A stretch of 64,000 bases of DNA from Microbacterium thalli (GTDB lineage: Bacteria; Actinomycetota; Actinomycetes; Actinomycetales; Microbacteriaceae), in the NCBI RefSeq assembly GCF_028737325.1, contig NZ_JAQZCH010000002.1:558001-622000 (forward strand), written 5' to 3'. This document shows positions 1-9,371 of this stretch, one piece after another. Position 1 is the first letter of the stretch, and each line of letters opens with the position of its first letter. The notes below the pieces were generated by a model. It was not told the DNA's origin and ran no database searches. It was given only the letters and a program-made list of their open reading frames with translations. Position numbers and translations under genes: made by a program.

Positions 1-44
1 CGATGGGCGCGTCGTTCACGATCATCGAGCCTACCCCGCGTCGC

Positions 45-50
45 TACAGT
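45..50 (+). promoter_or_regulatory. Putative -10 box of pncB (leaderless)
   Basis: TACAGT fits the actinobacterial TAnnnT consensus and lies 7 bases before the ATG at 58. No convincing -35 is visible, and the window edge limits the view. Confidence 0.5.
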
Positions 51-57
51 GGCAGAC

Positions 58-1383
58 ATGACGGCCTCCAGCGCTCTGCTCACCGACCGGTACGAGATCA
101 CCATGCTGCAGGCGGCACTGCGCGACGGCACGGCCGACCGCCAATGCGTCTTCGAGGTGTTCGCACGCCGGCTCGCCGGTGGCCGGCGGTTCGGCGTCGT
201 CGCCGGGACCGGGCGTCTGCTCGAAGAGATCGAGAGCTTCCGCTTCGGCGACGACGAGCTCGATTACCTCGAGCAGCACGGTGCGATCGACGAGCGGACG
301 CGGCGCTGGCTCGCCGACTACCGCTTCACCGGCACCATCACGGGCTACCGCGAGGGCGAGCTCTACTTCCCCGGCTCGCCCGTTCTCACGGTCGAGGGCA
401 CCTTCGCCGAGGCCGTCGTGCTCGAGACGCTGGTCCTCAGCATCCTGAACTACGACTCCGCCGTCGCCACCGCCGCGGCCCGTATGGCCATCGCCGCCGG
501 CGACCGTCCGCTCGCCGAGATGGGCTCGCGCCGCGCGCACGAGCGCAGCGCCGTCGCGGCCGCCCGTGCCGCGCACATCGCCGGGTTCGGTGCCACGAGC
601 AACCTCGAGGCGGGCCGCACGTGGGGCATCCCGACGATGGGCACCGCCGCGCACGCCTGGACGCTGCTGCACGACAGCGAGGAAGAGGCGTTCCGCAGCC
701 AGGTCGATGCGCTCGGTGTGGACACCACCCTGCTCGTGGACACCTACGACATCACCGAGGGTGTCGCCACCGCCGTCCGCGTCGCCGGGCCGGGCCTCGG
801 CGGCGTGCGCATCGACTCGGGCGACCTGCCCACGGTCGCCGCGGACGTGCGCGCTCAGCTCGACGACCTCGGTGCGCACGGGACGCGCATCACCGTCACG
901 AGCGACCTCGACGAGTACGCGATCGCCGCGCTGGCGGCATCCCCCGTCGATGCGTACGGCGTCGGCACCTCGCTGGTGACCGGCTCGGGCACCCCCACGG
1001 CGGGCATGGTCTACAAGCTCGTCGCACGCCAGAACGACGACGGATCGTGGCTCTCTGTCGCCAAGGCGTCGGCCGACAAGGTGTCGCACGGCGGACGGAA
1101 ATCCGCCTTTCGCGTCCTGGCGAACGGCACCGCATCGGAAGAGGTCGTCGTCGTCTCGGACGGGTTCGAGCCGCTCGACACCCCCGCCGAGCACCCCGAC
1201 GCCCGCCCGCTGCAGACCGAGCTCTTCACCGCAGGCGGGCCCGTCGCCGACTGGACCGGCGCGGCCGGCGTGCGCGCCGCCCGCGAGCACCACGCCCGCG
1301 TGATCGAGGAGATGCCCGTTCGCGCCCTCGCGCTCAGCCGGTCCGAGCCCGCGATTCCCACGGTGTACCGCGACGCCGACTGA
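58..1383 (+). CDS. pncB: Nicotinate phosphoribosyltransferase
   Basis: Converts nicotinate and phosphoribosyl pyrophosphate to nicotinate mononucleotide in the cytoplasm, the entry step of NAD salvage. The 441-residue product starts with the family hallmark LLTDRYEITMLQAAL and carries the GVRIDSGDL phosphate-binding segment and SDLDEY. Length is normal for the actinobacterial form. A GTG at 49 is in frame, but the ATG at 58 is preferred because a TACAGT hexamer at 45-50 overlaps the GTG and sits 7 bases before the ATG, which fits a leaderless mRNA. The downstream gene is convergent. Product call is firm; the start is inferred. Confidence 0.95.
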   Translation: MTASSALLTDRYEITMLQAALRDGTADRQCVFEVFARRLAGGRRFGVVAGTGRLLEEIESFRFGDDELDYLEQHGAIDERTRRWLADYRFTGTITGYREGELYFPGSPVLTVEGTFAEAVVLETLVLSILNYDSAVATAAARMAIAAGDRPLAEMGSRRAHERSAVAAARAAHIAGFGATSNLEAGRTWGIPTMGTAAHAWTLLHDSEEEAFRSQVDALGVDTTLLVDTYDITEGVATAVRVAGPGLGGVRIDSGDLPTVAADVRAQLDDLGAHGTRITVTSDLDEYAIAALAASPVDAYGVGTSLVTGSGTPTAGMVYKLVARQNDDGSWLSVAKASADKVSHGGRKSAFRVLANGTASEEVVVVSDGFEPLDTPAEHPDARPLQTELFTAGGPVADWTGAAGVRAAREHHARVIEEMPVRALALSRSEPAIPTVYRDAD

Positions 1384-1421
1384 CGCGCGTGTCCTCGAAC
1401 GCGACAACGGGTCGGGGCGCG

Positions 1422-1688
1422 TCAGCGCATCATCGACTCGTAGATCTCCTTGCACGTGGGGCAGACGGGGAACTTCTCGGGATCGCGGCCCGGCGTCCAC
1501 TTCTTGCCGCACAGCGCCCGCACGGGCTTGCCCGTCATCGCCGACTCGAGGATCTTGTCCTTCTTGACGTAATGCGAGAAACGCTCGTGGTCGCCGGGCT
1601 CGATCGACTCTTCGCGGATGAGCTCCTCGAGCTCACGGTCGAGGGTCGCGAGACCGCCCTGGTCGGGAGAGTCGAGAGGAGTGCTCAT
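1422..1688 (-). CDS. DUF3039 family zinc-ribbon protein
   Basis: An 88-residue acidic protein of the DUF3039 family, common in Actinobacteria and of unknown function. It has the typical SHYVKKDKI segment. A CGKKW...CPTCKE region near the C terminus supplies three cysteines that could be part of a zinc site. The gene is convergent with pncB. It has no ribosome binding site; a TAGAAT hexamer lies 6 bases upstream of the ATG, so the transcript is probably leaderless. Family assignment is from recognition of the whole sequence; function is unknown. Confidence 0.85.
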   Translation of the reverse strand: MSTPLDSPDQGGLATLDRELEELIREESIEPGDHERFSHYVKKDKILESAMTGKPVRALCGKKWTPGRDPEKFPVCPTCKEIYESMMR

Positions 1689-1694
1689 GCCGGA

Positions 1695-1700
1695 ATTCTA
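1695..1700 (-). promoter_or_regulatory. Putative -10 box of the DUF3039 gene (leaderless)
   Basis: On the minus strand TAGAAT is followed by 6 bases and then the ATG at 1688. Spacing matches the other leaderless starts in this window. Confidence 0.6.
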
Positions 1701-1711
1701 TCCGCGAACCC

Positions 1712-3247
1712 TCAGGTGGTCTCGGCGAAAGCCATCAGCCGGTCGCCCCGCCGATCGAACACGGCTCCGCCGATGAGGATGCCCACGACGAGCACCAGGA
1801 TGCCGGTGCCGAGACCGACCCCGAGGGCCCACCACTGCGCGTCTGCGACACCCTGCAGGAAGCGCCAGCCCCACCAGAACGCCGGCACGGACGTGAGGAT
1901 CGCCCCCAGCAGCACGAAGCCCTGCGACACCCCTCCGCCCGTGCGCTGCGGCTGCTGGAAGGGACTGTCGCCGTGCCGTGCCACGGCGTACGGCGCCACG
2001 ACGGAGGCGATCGACGACAGTCCGAGGCCGCCCAGCAGCAGTGCACTGCACACACCCACCATGACCGGCAGCACCGACCAGTCGTCGTGGATGCCGACGC
2101 CCACGGGGATCGCGATCGCCAGGAGCGGCAGCGCGACGAGGAACAGCGGAACCAGACGGCCGACGCGGTCGGAGACGCCGCGCACCGCGCTGGAGATGTG
2201 CAGCCAGACCGCCGAGCCGTCGTAGGCGAGGTCGTTGTGCACCAGCCAGCCGAGGAACAGCGCGATGACCGGCGCCGGGATGAGCGCCGCCGTCTCGCGG
2301 GAGACCCCCACGATCACGAGCGGGACCACCACGGCGACCGCGGCGATCGGGATGATGGCGATGTCGACGAGGTAACGGGGGTCGCGCAGCCAGTAGATGA
2401 GCGAGCGGGCGGCGACGGCGCCCCCGGGCGTCCCGGGCGTCACCGTGAACCAGCCGAGACCACGACGCTCGCGCACCGAGACCGGCCGTTCCGTCCGCGT
2501 CAGCATGTGGCGCACGATGAGCGCCCACGCGGCCCCGAGAGCGACCGGGGTGAGGATCGCGACCGCCACGACGGCGGGAGTCGGGGCGAGCGGCAGCACC
2601 CACGCGGCTCCGAGCGGCGTGACCGACAGCGCATCGACCGCCGACTGCAGCGCCGGCGGCACGCCGTCCGCCCAGTTCAGCGACGCGAGGAAGACCGCGA
2701 CGGGGATCGCGATGACGGCCAGCCCCAAGAGCAGCAACGACGTCAGTTCACGCGAACGCCGATCGGCGAGGACGAGGGCGGCGACCCCGAGGGCGACCCG
2801 CGCGAACAGCAGGTGCGTGACGACCAGCAGAGCAGCCGCGAATACGGATGCCGTGGCGGAGACCCCGTGCGCCGACCAGGTGCGAGCGGCCGACACCGCG
2901 ACCGCGATGAACGCCACCGACGGGAGGCTGATGGGCGATGCGAGGGCCGTCGCGGCCGCCACGGAGCGCCACCCGCGACCGGTCACGCCGAAGCGGCGCG
3001 GATCGAGCGGGTCGCGCACCGGGGCGATGAGCGGCACCAGGACGAAGCACAGCGTGACGGCGGACCCGCCGATACCGAGCACGACGAGCGTGCTCGTCAT
3101 AGGGGCGTCCTGCAGGCGGACCAGGGCGAAGCTCGCACCCGCCACGAGCAGCAGCGCTGCCGCAACGGCGGCGAGGGCGCGACCGCGCTGATATCGCAGC
3201 GCGCCCACCAGGAGCGCGAGTCTCAGTCGGAGAACGTGTGCAACCAC
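1712..3247 (-). CDS. ABC transporter permease, large membrane protein
   Basis: A 511-residue integral membrane protein with roughly a dozen hydrophobic segments spread over its length, starting near residue 25. Its GTG start overlaps the last 25 bases of the ATP-binding gene at 3223, so the two are co-translated and almost surely form one ABC exporter. A GGAGGGG ribosome binding site lies just upstream of the GTG. The substrate cannot be told from sequence. Homologues in Microbacteriaceae are annotated only as membrane or ABC permease proteins. The permease role is inferred mainly from the partner gene. Confidence 0.75.
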   Translation of the reverse strand: MVAHVLRLRLALLVGALRYQRGRALAAVAAALLLVAGASFALVRLQDAPMTSTLVVLGIGGSAVTLCFVLVPLIAPVRDPLDPRRFGVTGRGWRSVAAATALASPISLPSVAFIAVAVSAARTWSAHGVSATASVFAAALLVVTHLLFARVALGVAALVLADRRSRELTSLLLLGLAVIAIPVAVFLASLNWADGVPPALQSAVDALSVTPLGAAWVLPLAPTPAVVAVAILTPVALGAAWALIVRHMLTRTERPVSVRERRGLGWFTVTPGTPGGAVAARSLIYWLRDPRYLVDIAIIPIAAVAVVVPLVIVGVSRETAALIPAPVIALFLGWLVHNDLAYDGSAVWLHISSAVRGVSDRVGRLVPLFLVALPLLAIAIPVGVGIHDDWSVLPVMVGVCSALLLGGLGLSSIASVVAPYAVARHGDSPFQQPQRTGGGVSQGFVLLGAILTSVPAFWWGWRFLQGVADAQWWALGVGLGTGILVLVVGILIGGAVFDRRGDRLMAFAETT

Positions 3248-4854
3248 TCGAGCCCCTCCACCGCGCTGGTTCCGCCCGCGAGCTCGAGGAAACGCTCTTC
3301 GAGCGTGCGACCGTCGCGCACGTCGTCGACCGACCCGGACGCGAGGATCCGTCCGCCGACGAGAACCGCGACCCCGGAGCAGGCGCGCTGCACCAGCTCC
3401 ATGCCGTGGCTCGAGAGGATGACCGTGCCGCCGTGGGCGACGTACTTCTGCAGGATGTCGAGGATGACGGCGCTCGAGACGGGATCGACCGACTCGAAGG
3501 GCTCGTCGAGCACGAGGAGACGCGGCGAGTGGATCATCGCGCCGGCGAGCATGACCTTCTTGGTCATACCGGCCGAGTAGTCCGCGACGCTTCGTCCGAG
3601 CGCATCGGTGAGGTCGAACGCGCGCGCGAGGTCACCGATACGGTTCTCGACCACCGCAGGCTTGAGCCCGCGCAGCACGCCGTAGTAGTAGAGCAGCTGT
3701 CGTCCCGACAGGCGGTCGAAGGTGCGCAGCCGATCGGGGAGGATGCCCATCTGACGCTTCGCGAGGGACGGTCGGCGCGCGAGGTCGATGCCCGCGATCT
3801 CGACCGATCCGCGGTCCGGACGCAGCAGGCCGGCGATCATCGAGAGCGTCGTCGTCTTTCCGGCGCCATTGGGACCGACGAGCCCGTAGAACGATCCCGC
3901 GGGAATCTCGAGGTCGACGCCGTCGACGGCGCGCGTCTCGCCGTAGATCTTCGTCACGCCGCGCAGACGCAACGCCGGAGCGACGGGGGGCGCCTCGGCG
4001 GCCGGCTTCGATACGTCACCGGCGTCGGTGTCCGGTTCGACCACGAGCGCACTCGTGGCCGCGAGGATCGCCGTGTCGTCGGTGTCCGCGGGCGCGACGA
4101 CGTCGGCCTCGGGCTCAGCGACCGGCTCGGGCTCGGGCTCGGGCTCGGCGACCGGCTCGGGCTCGGCGACCGGCTCGGGCTCCGGCTCGACAACCACCTC
4201 CGGCTCGGGCTCGGGCTCGGCGACCGGCTCGGGCTCCGGCTCGGCCTCGACGATCGGCTCGGGCTCAACGACGGGCTCGGGCTCCGGCTCCGGCTCGACA
4301 ACCACCTCGGGCTCGGGCGCAACGACCGGCTCGGGCTCACCGACCGGCTCGGGCTCGGACTCGACAACCGCCTCGGGCTCGGGCTCGACAACCGCCTCGG
4401 GCTCGGGCTCGACGACCGGCTCGGGCTCGGGCTCGACGACCGGCTCCGGCGCCGTGCCCGCGTCGGACTCCGGCTGCGGCGGTGCGGTCGCGTCGTCGTA
4501 CTCCTCCGCGACGGCGGGATCGGTCGGTTCGCTCGGCGGTGCGACGAAGGCAGCTGCGGCGACCGCGGCAGGAACCTCGGGAAGGGGAGGCGCTGCCGTG
4601 GCCGGCCGCGGCTTCCGAGGCTTGCGCGGCTTCTTGGCGGCCGAGCCAGTGGAAACCGCGCCGGACGATGCGGTGGCGGGCTTCCGCGGCGGGCGGGGTT
4701 TGGGCGTCGGCGGCACCGCGGCAGTCGCCTGGGGCGCACCCGCGAGACCCGCGGCCGCGACCTCGGCGGGCACCGGCGGGAGCGGGGGTGCGGGGGCATC
4801 GACCACAGAGGTGACGGGCCGTCGATCCTGGGGGGCGGGGGGCTCGGCTGTCAC
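3223..4854 (-). CDS. ABC transporter ATP-binding protein with long Glu-Pro-rich N-terminal extension
   Basis: The ABC domain occupies about residues 293-525 of 543, with Walker A GPNGAGKT (327-334), Walker B LLVLDEP (446-452), a degenerate signature YSAGM (426-430) in place of LSGGQ, and the H-loop in SSHGM. It would power the permease encoded immediately downstream. The first 290 residues are not part of the family: a basic KPRKPRKPR stretch (75-83) is followed by tandem [16 protein letters not shown] repeats (136-250). The GTG start at 4854 has no strong ribosome binding site, so the true N terminus could be shorter. ATPase call is firm; substrate unknown. Confidence 0.9.
   Translation of the reverse strand: MTAEPPAPQDRRPVTSVVDAPAPPLPPVPAEVAAAGLAGAPQATAAVPPTPKPRPPRKPATASSGAVSTGSAAKKPRKPRKPRPATAAPPLPEVPAAVAAAAFVAPPSEPTDPAVAEEYDDATAPPQPESDAGTAPEPVVEPEPEPVVEPEPEAVVEPEPEAVVESEPEPVGEPEPVVAPEPEVVVEPEPEPEPVVEPEPIVEAEPEPEPVAEPEPEPEVVVEPEPEPVAEPEPVAEPEPEPEPVAEPEADVVAPADTDDTAILAATSALVVEPDTDAGDVSKPAAEAPPVAPALRLRGVTKIYGETRAVDGVDLEIPAGSFYGLVGPNGAGKTTTLSMIAGLLRPDRGSVEIAGIDLARRPSLAKRQMGILPDRLRTFDRLSGRQLLYYYGVLRGLKPAVVENRIGDLARAFDLTDALGRSVADYSAGMTKKVMLAGAMIHSPRLLVLDEPFESVDPVSSAVILDILQKYVAHGGTVILSSHGMELVQRACSGVAVLVGGRILASGSVDDVRDGRTLEERFLELAGGTSAVEGLEWLHTFSD
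4105..4449 (-). repeat. In-gene repeat encoding (V/A)(V/A)EPEPEP units
   Basis: About 345 bases built mainly of tandem GGCTCG-type hexamers (plus-strand reading) that encode the Glu-Pro repeats of the ABC ATPase. Unit lengths vary between 6 and about 24 bases, so the array is degenerate rather than perfect. Such tracts are prone to slippage, and copy number probably differs among strains. Confidence 0.9.
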
Positions 4855-5059
4855 TCGACCAACCTATCAAGGGGGCCGTGTTTGCCCCGGCGCGTCGTCA
4901 TCGGGAGTAGCTGTGAACTGCGCTACCAGCAAGGTCACGAAAGCACAACGGCACGACGGGTTACTGCGACCTCACAGGAGTCATCGCTACCATGAAGGAT
5001 CGGTGAGCCAGGTGTCGTCCCGGTGAACCCTGCTCTAAATCGTAACTTCAGGAGATGTC

Positions 5060-5752
5060 GTGAGCCTTCAGATCGTGATCCTCGCCGCCGGGATGGGCTC
5101 GCGCCTGGGCCGTTCGCTTCCGAAGCCGCTCACGGAGCTGGGCGACGGACGCAGCATCATGCAGCAGCAGCATGACAACATCCGCTCCGCCTTCGGCGAG
5201 GATGCCCGCATCACCACGGTCGTCGGCTACCGCGCCGAGACGATCGTGGATGCCTTCCCCGACGTCGACTACGTCTACAACGCGCGCTACGACCAGACGA
5301 ACACGTCGCAGAGTCTCCTGCGCGCGCTCAAGGCGAGCGGCCGCGGCGGCGTGCTGTGGATGAACGGCGACGTCGTCTTCGACCCCCGGGTGCTGGGCCG
5401 CGCTGTCGCGTTCATCGAGCGCGACCAGTCGTTCGTGACGGTCAACACCGCGAAGGTCAGCGACGAAGAGGTCAAGTACACCGTCACCGCCGAGGGCTAC
5501 ATCAACGAGCTGTCGAAGACCGTCCGCGGTGGCATCGGCGAGGCTGTCGGGATCAACTACATCTCCTCGCGCGACAAGAAGGCCCTCATCGCGCAGCTCG
5601 GCCGCGTCGACGACCAGGACTACTTCGAGCGCGGCCTCGAACTGGCGATCGCTGAGAACGGCGTACTGCTCGAGCCGATGGACATCTCCGACCTGTACGC
5701 GGTCGAGGTCGACTTCGCCGAGGACCTCGAACGCGCGAACCTGTTCGTCTGA
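5060..5752 (+). CDS. NTP-transferase (choline-phosphate cytidylyltransferase-like / sugar-phosphate nucleotidyltransferase)
   Basis: A 230-residue protein that opens with the nucleotidyltransferase signature ILAAGMGSRLG followed by PKPL, and has the metal-binding MNGDVVFDP and a late VEVDFAEDLERA. This is the LicC-like/GlmU-N family that joins a phosphorylated small molecule to CTP or UTP. The GTG start at 5060 is preceded by AGGAG at 5050-5054. Three CDP-glycerol glycerophosphotransferase-like genes lie within 7 kb, which suggests it makes an activated precursor (CDP-choline, CDP-alditol or a sugar nucleotide) for a wall polymer. The exact substrate is not determined. Confidence 0.8.
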   Translation: MSLQIVILAAGMGSRLGRSLPKPLTELGDGRSIMQQQHDNIRSAFGEDARITTVVGYRAETIVDAFPDVDYVYNARYDQTNTSQSLLRALKASGRGGVLWMNGDVVFDPRVLGRAVAFIERDQSFVTVNTAKVSDEEVKYTVTAEGYINELSKTVRGGIGEAVGINYISSRDKKALIAQLGRVDDQDYFERGLELAIAENGVLLEPMDISDLYAVEVDFAEDLERANLFV

Positions 5753-5789
5753 CGTCCGCGGGCCCTCCGGCCGCGAGAGGATGGGTGTC

Positions 5790-6704
5790 ATGGCTCGCAA
5801 GGTGCACCGCATCGACTCGCTCCCCGACGACGCGCCGCGACGCGACGCCGGATCACCCGATAACGCGGGGCACCCACTGACGGTGCGTACGCTGGATCGC
5901 CTCCTCGCGGTGCAGCGCCCCGTCGTCCTGGCGCACCTGCGCAGCATCCGGCAGCACCACCCCACGGCCTCGACGGCGCAGGTCGCGCAGATGCTCGAGC
6001 GCAGATATCTGACGGCCGTCACCACCGGCGGCGCCGCCGTCGGTGCGACCGCCGTGGTCCCCGGCATCGGAACGGCGACGACCCTGGCGCTCAGCGGCGT
6101 CGAGACCGCCGGCTTCCTCGAGGCGACGGCGCTGTTCGCCCAGTCGCTCGCCGAACTGCACGGCATCCCGGTGGAGAATCCCGACCGTGCCCGCGCACTC
6201 GTGCTCGCCCTCATGCTGGGGCGCGAGGGCGCCGACCTGGTCGGCCAGTTCGCCCGACAGGCCACCGGCCGCGGCGGACCGCTGAGCACCTATTGGGGTG
6301 AGCTGGTGACCGCCTCGCTCCCCCGCGCCGCCGTCGGACCGGTTCTCGACCGGCTGACCCATACGTTCCTGCGTCGTTTCGCGGCGGCCGGTGGTGCATC
6401 CATCGTGGGCAAGGCCATGCCCTTCGGCATCGGCGCGGTCATCGGCGGCACCGGCAACCACATCCTCGGACGACGCATCGTCGCGGGTGCGCGGCGCGCT
6501 TTCGGCATCGTGCCCGCGGGCTTCCCGGCCGACCTTGATCCGCGCCCCGGAAATCAACCGATCGGACGAAGCCCGGGCTCGATCGCCCGGCGTGTCGGCG
6601 GTGTCGTGACGGGAGCCGGACGGCAGGTCGGCAGCATAGCGACGCGACTGTTCCGCCGCGACGAGAAGCGGGCCGAGACCGACGTGGACGAGAGAGAGTC
6701 ATGA
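5790..6704 (+). CDS. Uncharacterised protein, glycine-rich membrane-associated
   Basis: 304 residues, not confidently assigned. Two Gly/Ala-rich hydrophobic stretches are visible: one around residues 71-98 (GGAAVGATAVVPGIGTATT) and one near residues 208-225 (GKAMPFGIGAVIGGTGN). The C-terminal tail is basic then acidic. The layout is faintly reminiscent of EcsC-type proteins, but I do not claim that family. The ATG at 5790 is chosen over 5781 because GAGAGG sits 9 bases upstream of it. The gene lies 37 bases after the nucleotidyltransferase and overlaps the next gene by 4 bases (ATGA), so it belongs to that transcription unit. Confidence 0.75.
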   Translation: MARKVHRIDSLPDDAPRRDAGSPDNAGHPLTVRTLDRLLAVQRPVVLAHLRSIRQHHPTASTAQVAQMLERRYLTAVTTGGAAVGATAVVPGIGTATTLALSGVETAGFLEATALFAQSLAELHGIPVENPDRARALVLALMLGREGADLVGQFARQATGRGGPLSTYWGELVTASLPRAAVGPVLDRLTHTFLRRFAAAGGASIVGKAMPFGIGAVIGGTGNHILGRRIVAGARRAFGIVPAGFPADLDPRPGNQPIGRSPGSIARRVGGVVTGAGRQVGSIATRLFRRDEKRAETDVDERES

Positions 6705-6922
6705 CCCCGTTCCTCATCGCGATCCTCATCGTGGGCGCCGCCTTCAACGTCATCACGTGGCCGACGTTCCTGCGACGGGTCGCCCGCGACCCCCGCGCGA
6801 CGGATGCCGCCGGCCGGCGCACGCGCTTCTACACCGTGCACCTCGTGCTCGTGGTGATCGCGCTCCTGCTGGCGGCGCTGTTCGTCCTGGGCGCGGTGCT
6901 CCTGCTGACCGCCCCGGCCTGA
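6701..6922 (+). CDS. Small two-helix membrane protein (SCO4848-like)
   Basis: A 73-residue protein with one hydrophobic helix at about residues 3-22 and a second at 47-70, separated by a basic, Arg-rich loop. The WPTFLRR and FYTVHLVLVVI segments resemble the small actinobacterial membrane family typified by Streptomyces SCO4848, whose function is unknown. The ATG overlaps the upstream stop (ATGA), so translation is coupled. It is convergent with the glycerophosphotransferase-like gene at 6939. Family call is from memory and moderate. Confidence 0.7.
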   Translation: MTPFLIAILIVGAAFNVITWPTFLRRVARDPRATDAAGRRTRFYTVHLVLVVIALLLAALFVLGAVLLLTAPA

Positions 6923-6938
6923 CGCGAGAGACGCCCGC

Positions 6939-8207
6939 TCAGGCGTCGTCGAACTCGGCTTCGTCCGTTTCGTCGGCGACCGTCACCGTTCGCGCGTCCC
7001 ATTCGTTCCACCGCTGCATGAGCAGCTCGATGGCCCCGTGGAAGCGCGCCGTCGCGGCGCCCGGAGTCGTGTCGCCGAAGTAGTGGCGTGACCACCCCTG
7101 CAGGCGCGACGTCGCCTCAGGGTCCGCGGCGATGCGATCGGCGACGTCGATGATCCTGTCGGCGTCCGAGGCGTCGAGCCACTCGGCATCCGCCAGATAT
7201 CCGCCGGTGTCGATCAGGGCGGCGGGGTCGGCGGGACGCGTCACGAGAAGCGGCTTGTCGGCGGCGAGCCGGTCGTACACCATCGCCGAGATGTCGACGA
7301 TCGCCAGGTCGGCAGCGGCGAGCTGCCAGCCCAGGTCGGGGCCATCGTCGAAGACGTGATGCGCGGTCGGGTCGGCGGCGTTCGCGGCCGCGATGGCGGC
7401 GATGATCCGGCGGTTCGCCTCGCCGTAGGCACGATCGACGACACCCGAGCGCGGATGCGGACGATAGATGAGACGGTGACGCGGTGAAGCGAGGACGGCG
7501 GCGGCGATCGCCTCTCCGTGTGTCGCGATGGAGCCGTAGTGGGCCGCGGGCCGATCGCCCTCCCACGTCGGAGCGTAGAGCACGACCGTCCGATCGTCCT
7601 GCGGATAGGGCAGTGTGCCGGAGTAGTGGTCCGCCTGCGGACGGCCGATCTCGATGGTGCGCGCCTCGAGGTCGTAGTCCCATAGCACCCGGCCGAGGCG
7701 CTCGCGCGCGGCGTCGCCGGCGATCAGAGCGTAGTCGTAGGCCTTGAACTGGTTCGTGGTCATGTACATCTTGTCGGACTCGCCGTGATTGATGAACACG
7801 TGCCACCGGTGCCCGTACCGGAACATCTGGAAGTTCCGGGTGTTCTGGTTGACGTACAGAACGACGCGGATGTCCTGCGCGGCGACGACCTGCTCGAGGG
7901 CGCGCACCGACGGCGCGAACGCGACCGGCAGCTCCCCATCGGCGAGCAGCGCCTGAGCGCCTGTGGCGCTGCGGCTGATGACGACGACGGGCCAGGTCTC
8001 CGCCAGCTTCTGCAGCGGCTTGTACCACTGGCGCATCTGGTACATGTTCACGTCGCCGTCCGCGAAGTACACCGCGACGCGATAGTGCTTGCGCGGCGGA
8101 CGGGGCAGCCTCGCCAGCGTCCGGCGCACGTCGAGGTGGGCCGACCGATTGGCGATGGCGCGCCGCACGAGATGGACGGCTTTGCGTGCGTCGGTGATGA
8201 TTGCCAC
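6939..8207 (-). CDS. CDP-glycerol glycerophosphotransferase family protein
   Basis: A 422-residue TagF/TarF-like enzyme, expected to add glycerol-phosphate or a related alditol-phosphate from a CDP donor to a surface polymer at the inner membrane face. Visible family marks are LYAPTWEGD and a C-terminal donor-site region with AIVDISAMVYDRLAADKP. The usual HGTPLK motif is replaced by NHGESDK, so this member is divergent from the two at 9372 and 10820. The start is taken as the GTG at 8207, directly after GGAGGG; the open frame runs further upstream but would then overlap the divergent gene at 8263. Donor and acceptor are unknown. Confidence 0.8.
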   Translation of the reverse strand: MAIITDARKAVHLVRRAIANRSAHLDVRRTLARLPRPPRKHYRVAVYFADGDVNMYQMRQWYKPLQKLAETWPVVVISRSATGAQALLADGELPVAFAPSVRALEQVVAAQDIRVVLYVNQNTRNFQMFRYGHRWHVFINHGESDKMYMTTNQFKAYDYALIAGDAARERLGRVLWDYDLEARTIEIGRPQADHYSGTLPYPQDDRTVVLYAPTWEGDRPAAHYGSIATHGEAIAAAVLASPRHRLIYRPHPRSGVVDRAYGEANRRIIAAIAAANAADPTAHHVFDDGPDLGWQLAAADLAIVDISAMVYDRLAADKPLLVTRPADPAALIDTGGYLADAEWLDASDADRIIDVADRIAADPEATSRLQGWSRHYFGDTTPGAATARFHGAIELLMQRWNEWDARTVTVADETDEAEFDDA

Positions 8208-8250
8208 CCCTCCAGGGTACGAGGGTGGCAGCCCGGCGCGGGACGCATGG

Positions 8251-8256
8251 GATGAT
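8251..8256 (+). promoter_or_regulatory. Possible -10 box of the glycosyltransferase gene (leaderless)
   Basis: GATGAT lies 6 bases before the ATG. It keeps A2 and T6 of the consensus but not T1, so it is a weaker match than the others. Confidence 0.35.
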
Positions 8257-8262
8257 CGACGG

Positions 8263-9354
8263 ATGCACGACGACGCACACCGCTGGCGGCCGGCCCCGGT
8301 ACCGGGTGCGGATGCCGGGGTGTCGTTCGTCATGCCGGTCCTGAACGAGCGCGACTACCTCGAGCACGCCGTGCGCAGCGTTCTCGCGCAAGAGATCTCC
8401 GGTCCCTCCGAGATCCTGCTCGCGCTCGCGCCCTCGACGGACGGCACGGAAGCGGTCGCGCAACGTCTCGCCGACACCGACCCGCGCATCCGCCTCGTCC
8501 GCAATCCCGCCGCGCACATCCCGGTCGGGCTCAACATCGCCATCCGCGCCGCCCGCTTCCCGACGATCGTGCGCGTCGACGCCCATTCCGAGCTGCAGCC
8601 CGGCTACACCGCCGAGGCCCTCGCCACCCTCGCCCGCCTCGAGGCCGCCAACGTCGGCGGCGTGATGCGCGCGGACGGGCGCACCCCGTTCCAGCGGGCC
8701 GTCGCGCGCGCCTACAACTCTCGGATCGGGCTCGGCGGCGGCGCGTATCACGGCGGCACCGCCGAGGGTCCTGCCGAGTCCGCCTACCTCGGCGTCATGC
8801 GTCGTGCGGTGCTCGACGAGGTCGGCCTGTTCGACGAGGGCATCCGCCGGGGCGAGGACTGGGAGCTGAACCTGCGCATCCGCCAGGCCGGGTACCGCGT
8901 CTGGTTCGATCCTCGGCTCGAGGTGACGTACTGGCCCCGCGAGAGCTGGGCGCGCCTCGTGCGCCAGTTCCGCGCGACGGGTTCCTGGCGCGGCGAGCTC
9001 GTGCGGCGGTTCGGGCGTCGTAACGGCATGCGGTTCTTCGCCCCGCCCGCCCTCGTGCTGTCGGTAGCGGCCGCACTCGTGGTCGGCGTGCTGCAGCTGA
9101 CGCGCCTGCTCAGCGGGTGGCCCAGCGTTCTCGCGTCGATCGTCTATCTGCCGGTCGCCGCGTACGCCCTCCTGATCGCGGCCGTGAGCGCCGGACGCGG
9201 CGGCGGCCGCGGGACGCGCGACCGCCTGTGGACGCTCGCGGTCCTGCCGTCGATGCATCTGGCCTGGGGCACCGGCTTCCTCCAGGGCGTTCTGCGTGGC
9301 GCACGCGGCACGGTCGACACGTCCCGTCTCGCACGGAACACGCCGCTCCCCTAG
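8263..9354 (+). CDS. Family 2 glycosyltransferase with C-terminal membrane helices
   Basis: A 363-residue GT2 (GT-A fold) enzyme. It has SFVMPVLNERDYLEHAV at the N terminus, the metal-binding IVRVDAHSEL, and the acceptor-side RRGEDWELNLRIRQAG (ED-W and a later basic RFRATGSW). Two or three hydrophobic helices near residues 265-320 anchor it to the membrane. This layout is typical of enzymes that build exopolysaccharide, wall polymer or glycolipid. It lies between glycerophosphotransferase-like genes, divergent from one and convergent with another. The first in-frame ATG after a GATGAT hexamer is used. Confidence 0.88.
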   Translation: MHDDAHRWRPAPVPGADAGVSFVMPVLNERDYLEHAVRSVLAQEISGPSEILLALAPSTDGTEAVAQRLADTDPRIRLVRNPAAHIPVGLNIAIRAARFPTIVRVDAHSELQPGYTAEALATLARLEAANVGGVMRADGRTPFQRAVARAYNSRIGLGGGAYHGGTAEGPAESAYLGVMRRAVLDEVGLFDEGIRRGEDWELNLRIRQAGYRVWFDPRLEVTYWPRESWARLVRQFRATGSWRGELVRRFGRRNGMRFFAPPALVLSVAAALVVGVLQLTRLLSGWPSVLASIVYLPVAAYALLIAAVSAGRGGGRGTRDRLWTLAVLPSMHLAWGTGFLQGVLRGARGTVDTSRLARNTPLP

Positions 9355-9371
9355 CCGGCGGCCCGCGGCTC

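Noticed and set aside
1381..1424. Inverted repeat between pncB and the DUF3039 gene
   Set aside because: Only 8 pairs around a 28-base loop; too weak to call a terminator.
4105..4449. Possible CRISPR-like or satellite direct repeats
   Set aside because: Units are irregular hexamers in frame with a protein and there are no spacers or cas genes.
3238..4995. Long plus-strand reading frame rich in LGLG repeats, opposite the ABC ATPase
   Set aside because: It is the antisense reading of the Glu-Pro repeat; the ATPase strand has all ABC motifs.
6930..6947. Six-pair inverted repeat at the convergent ends of 6922 and 6939
   Set aside because: Short, mostly within the coding end of the minus-strand gene and without a T tract; not distinguishable from chance at this G+C.
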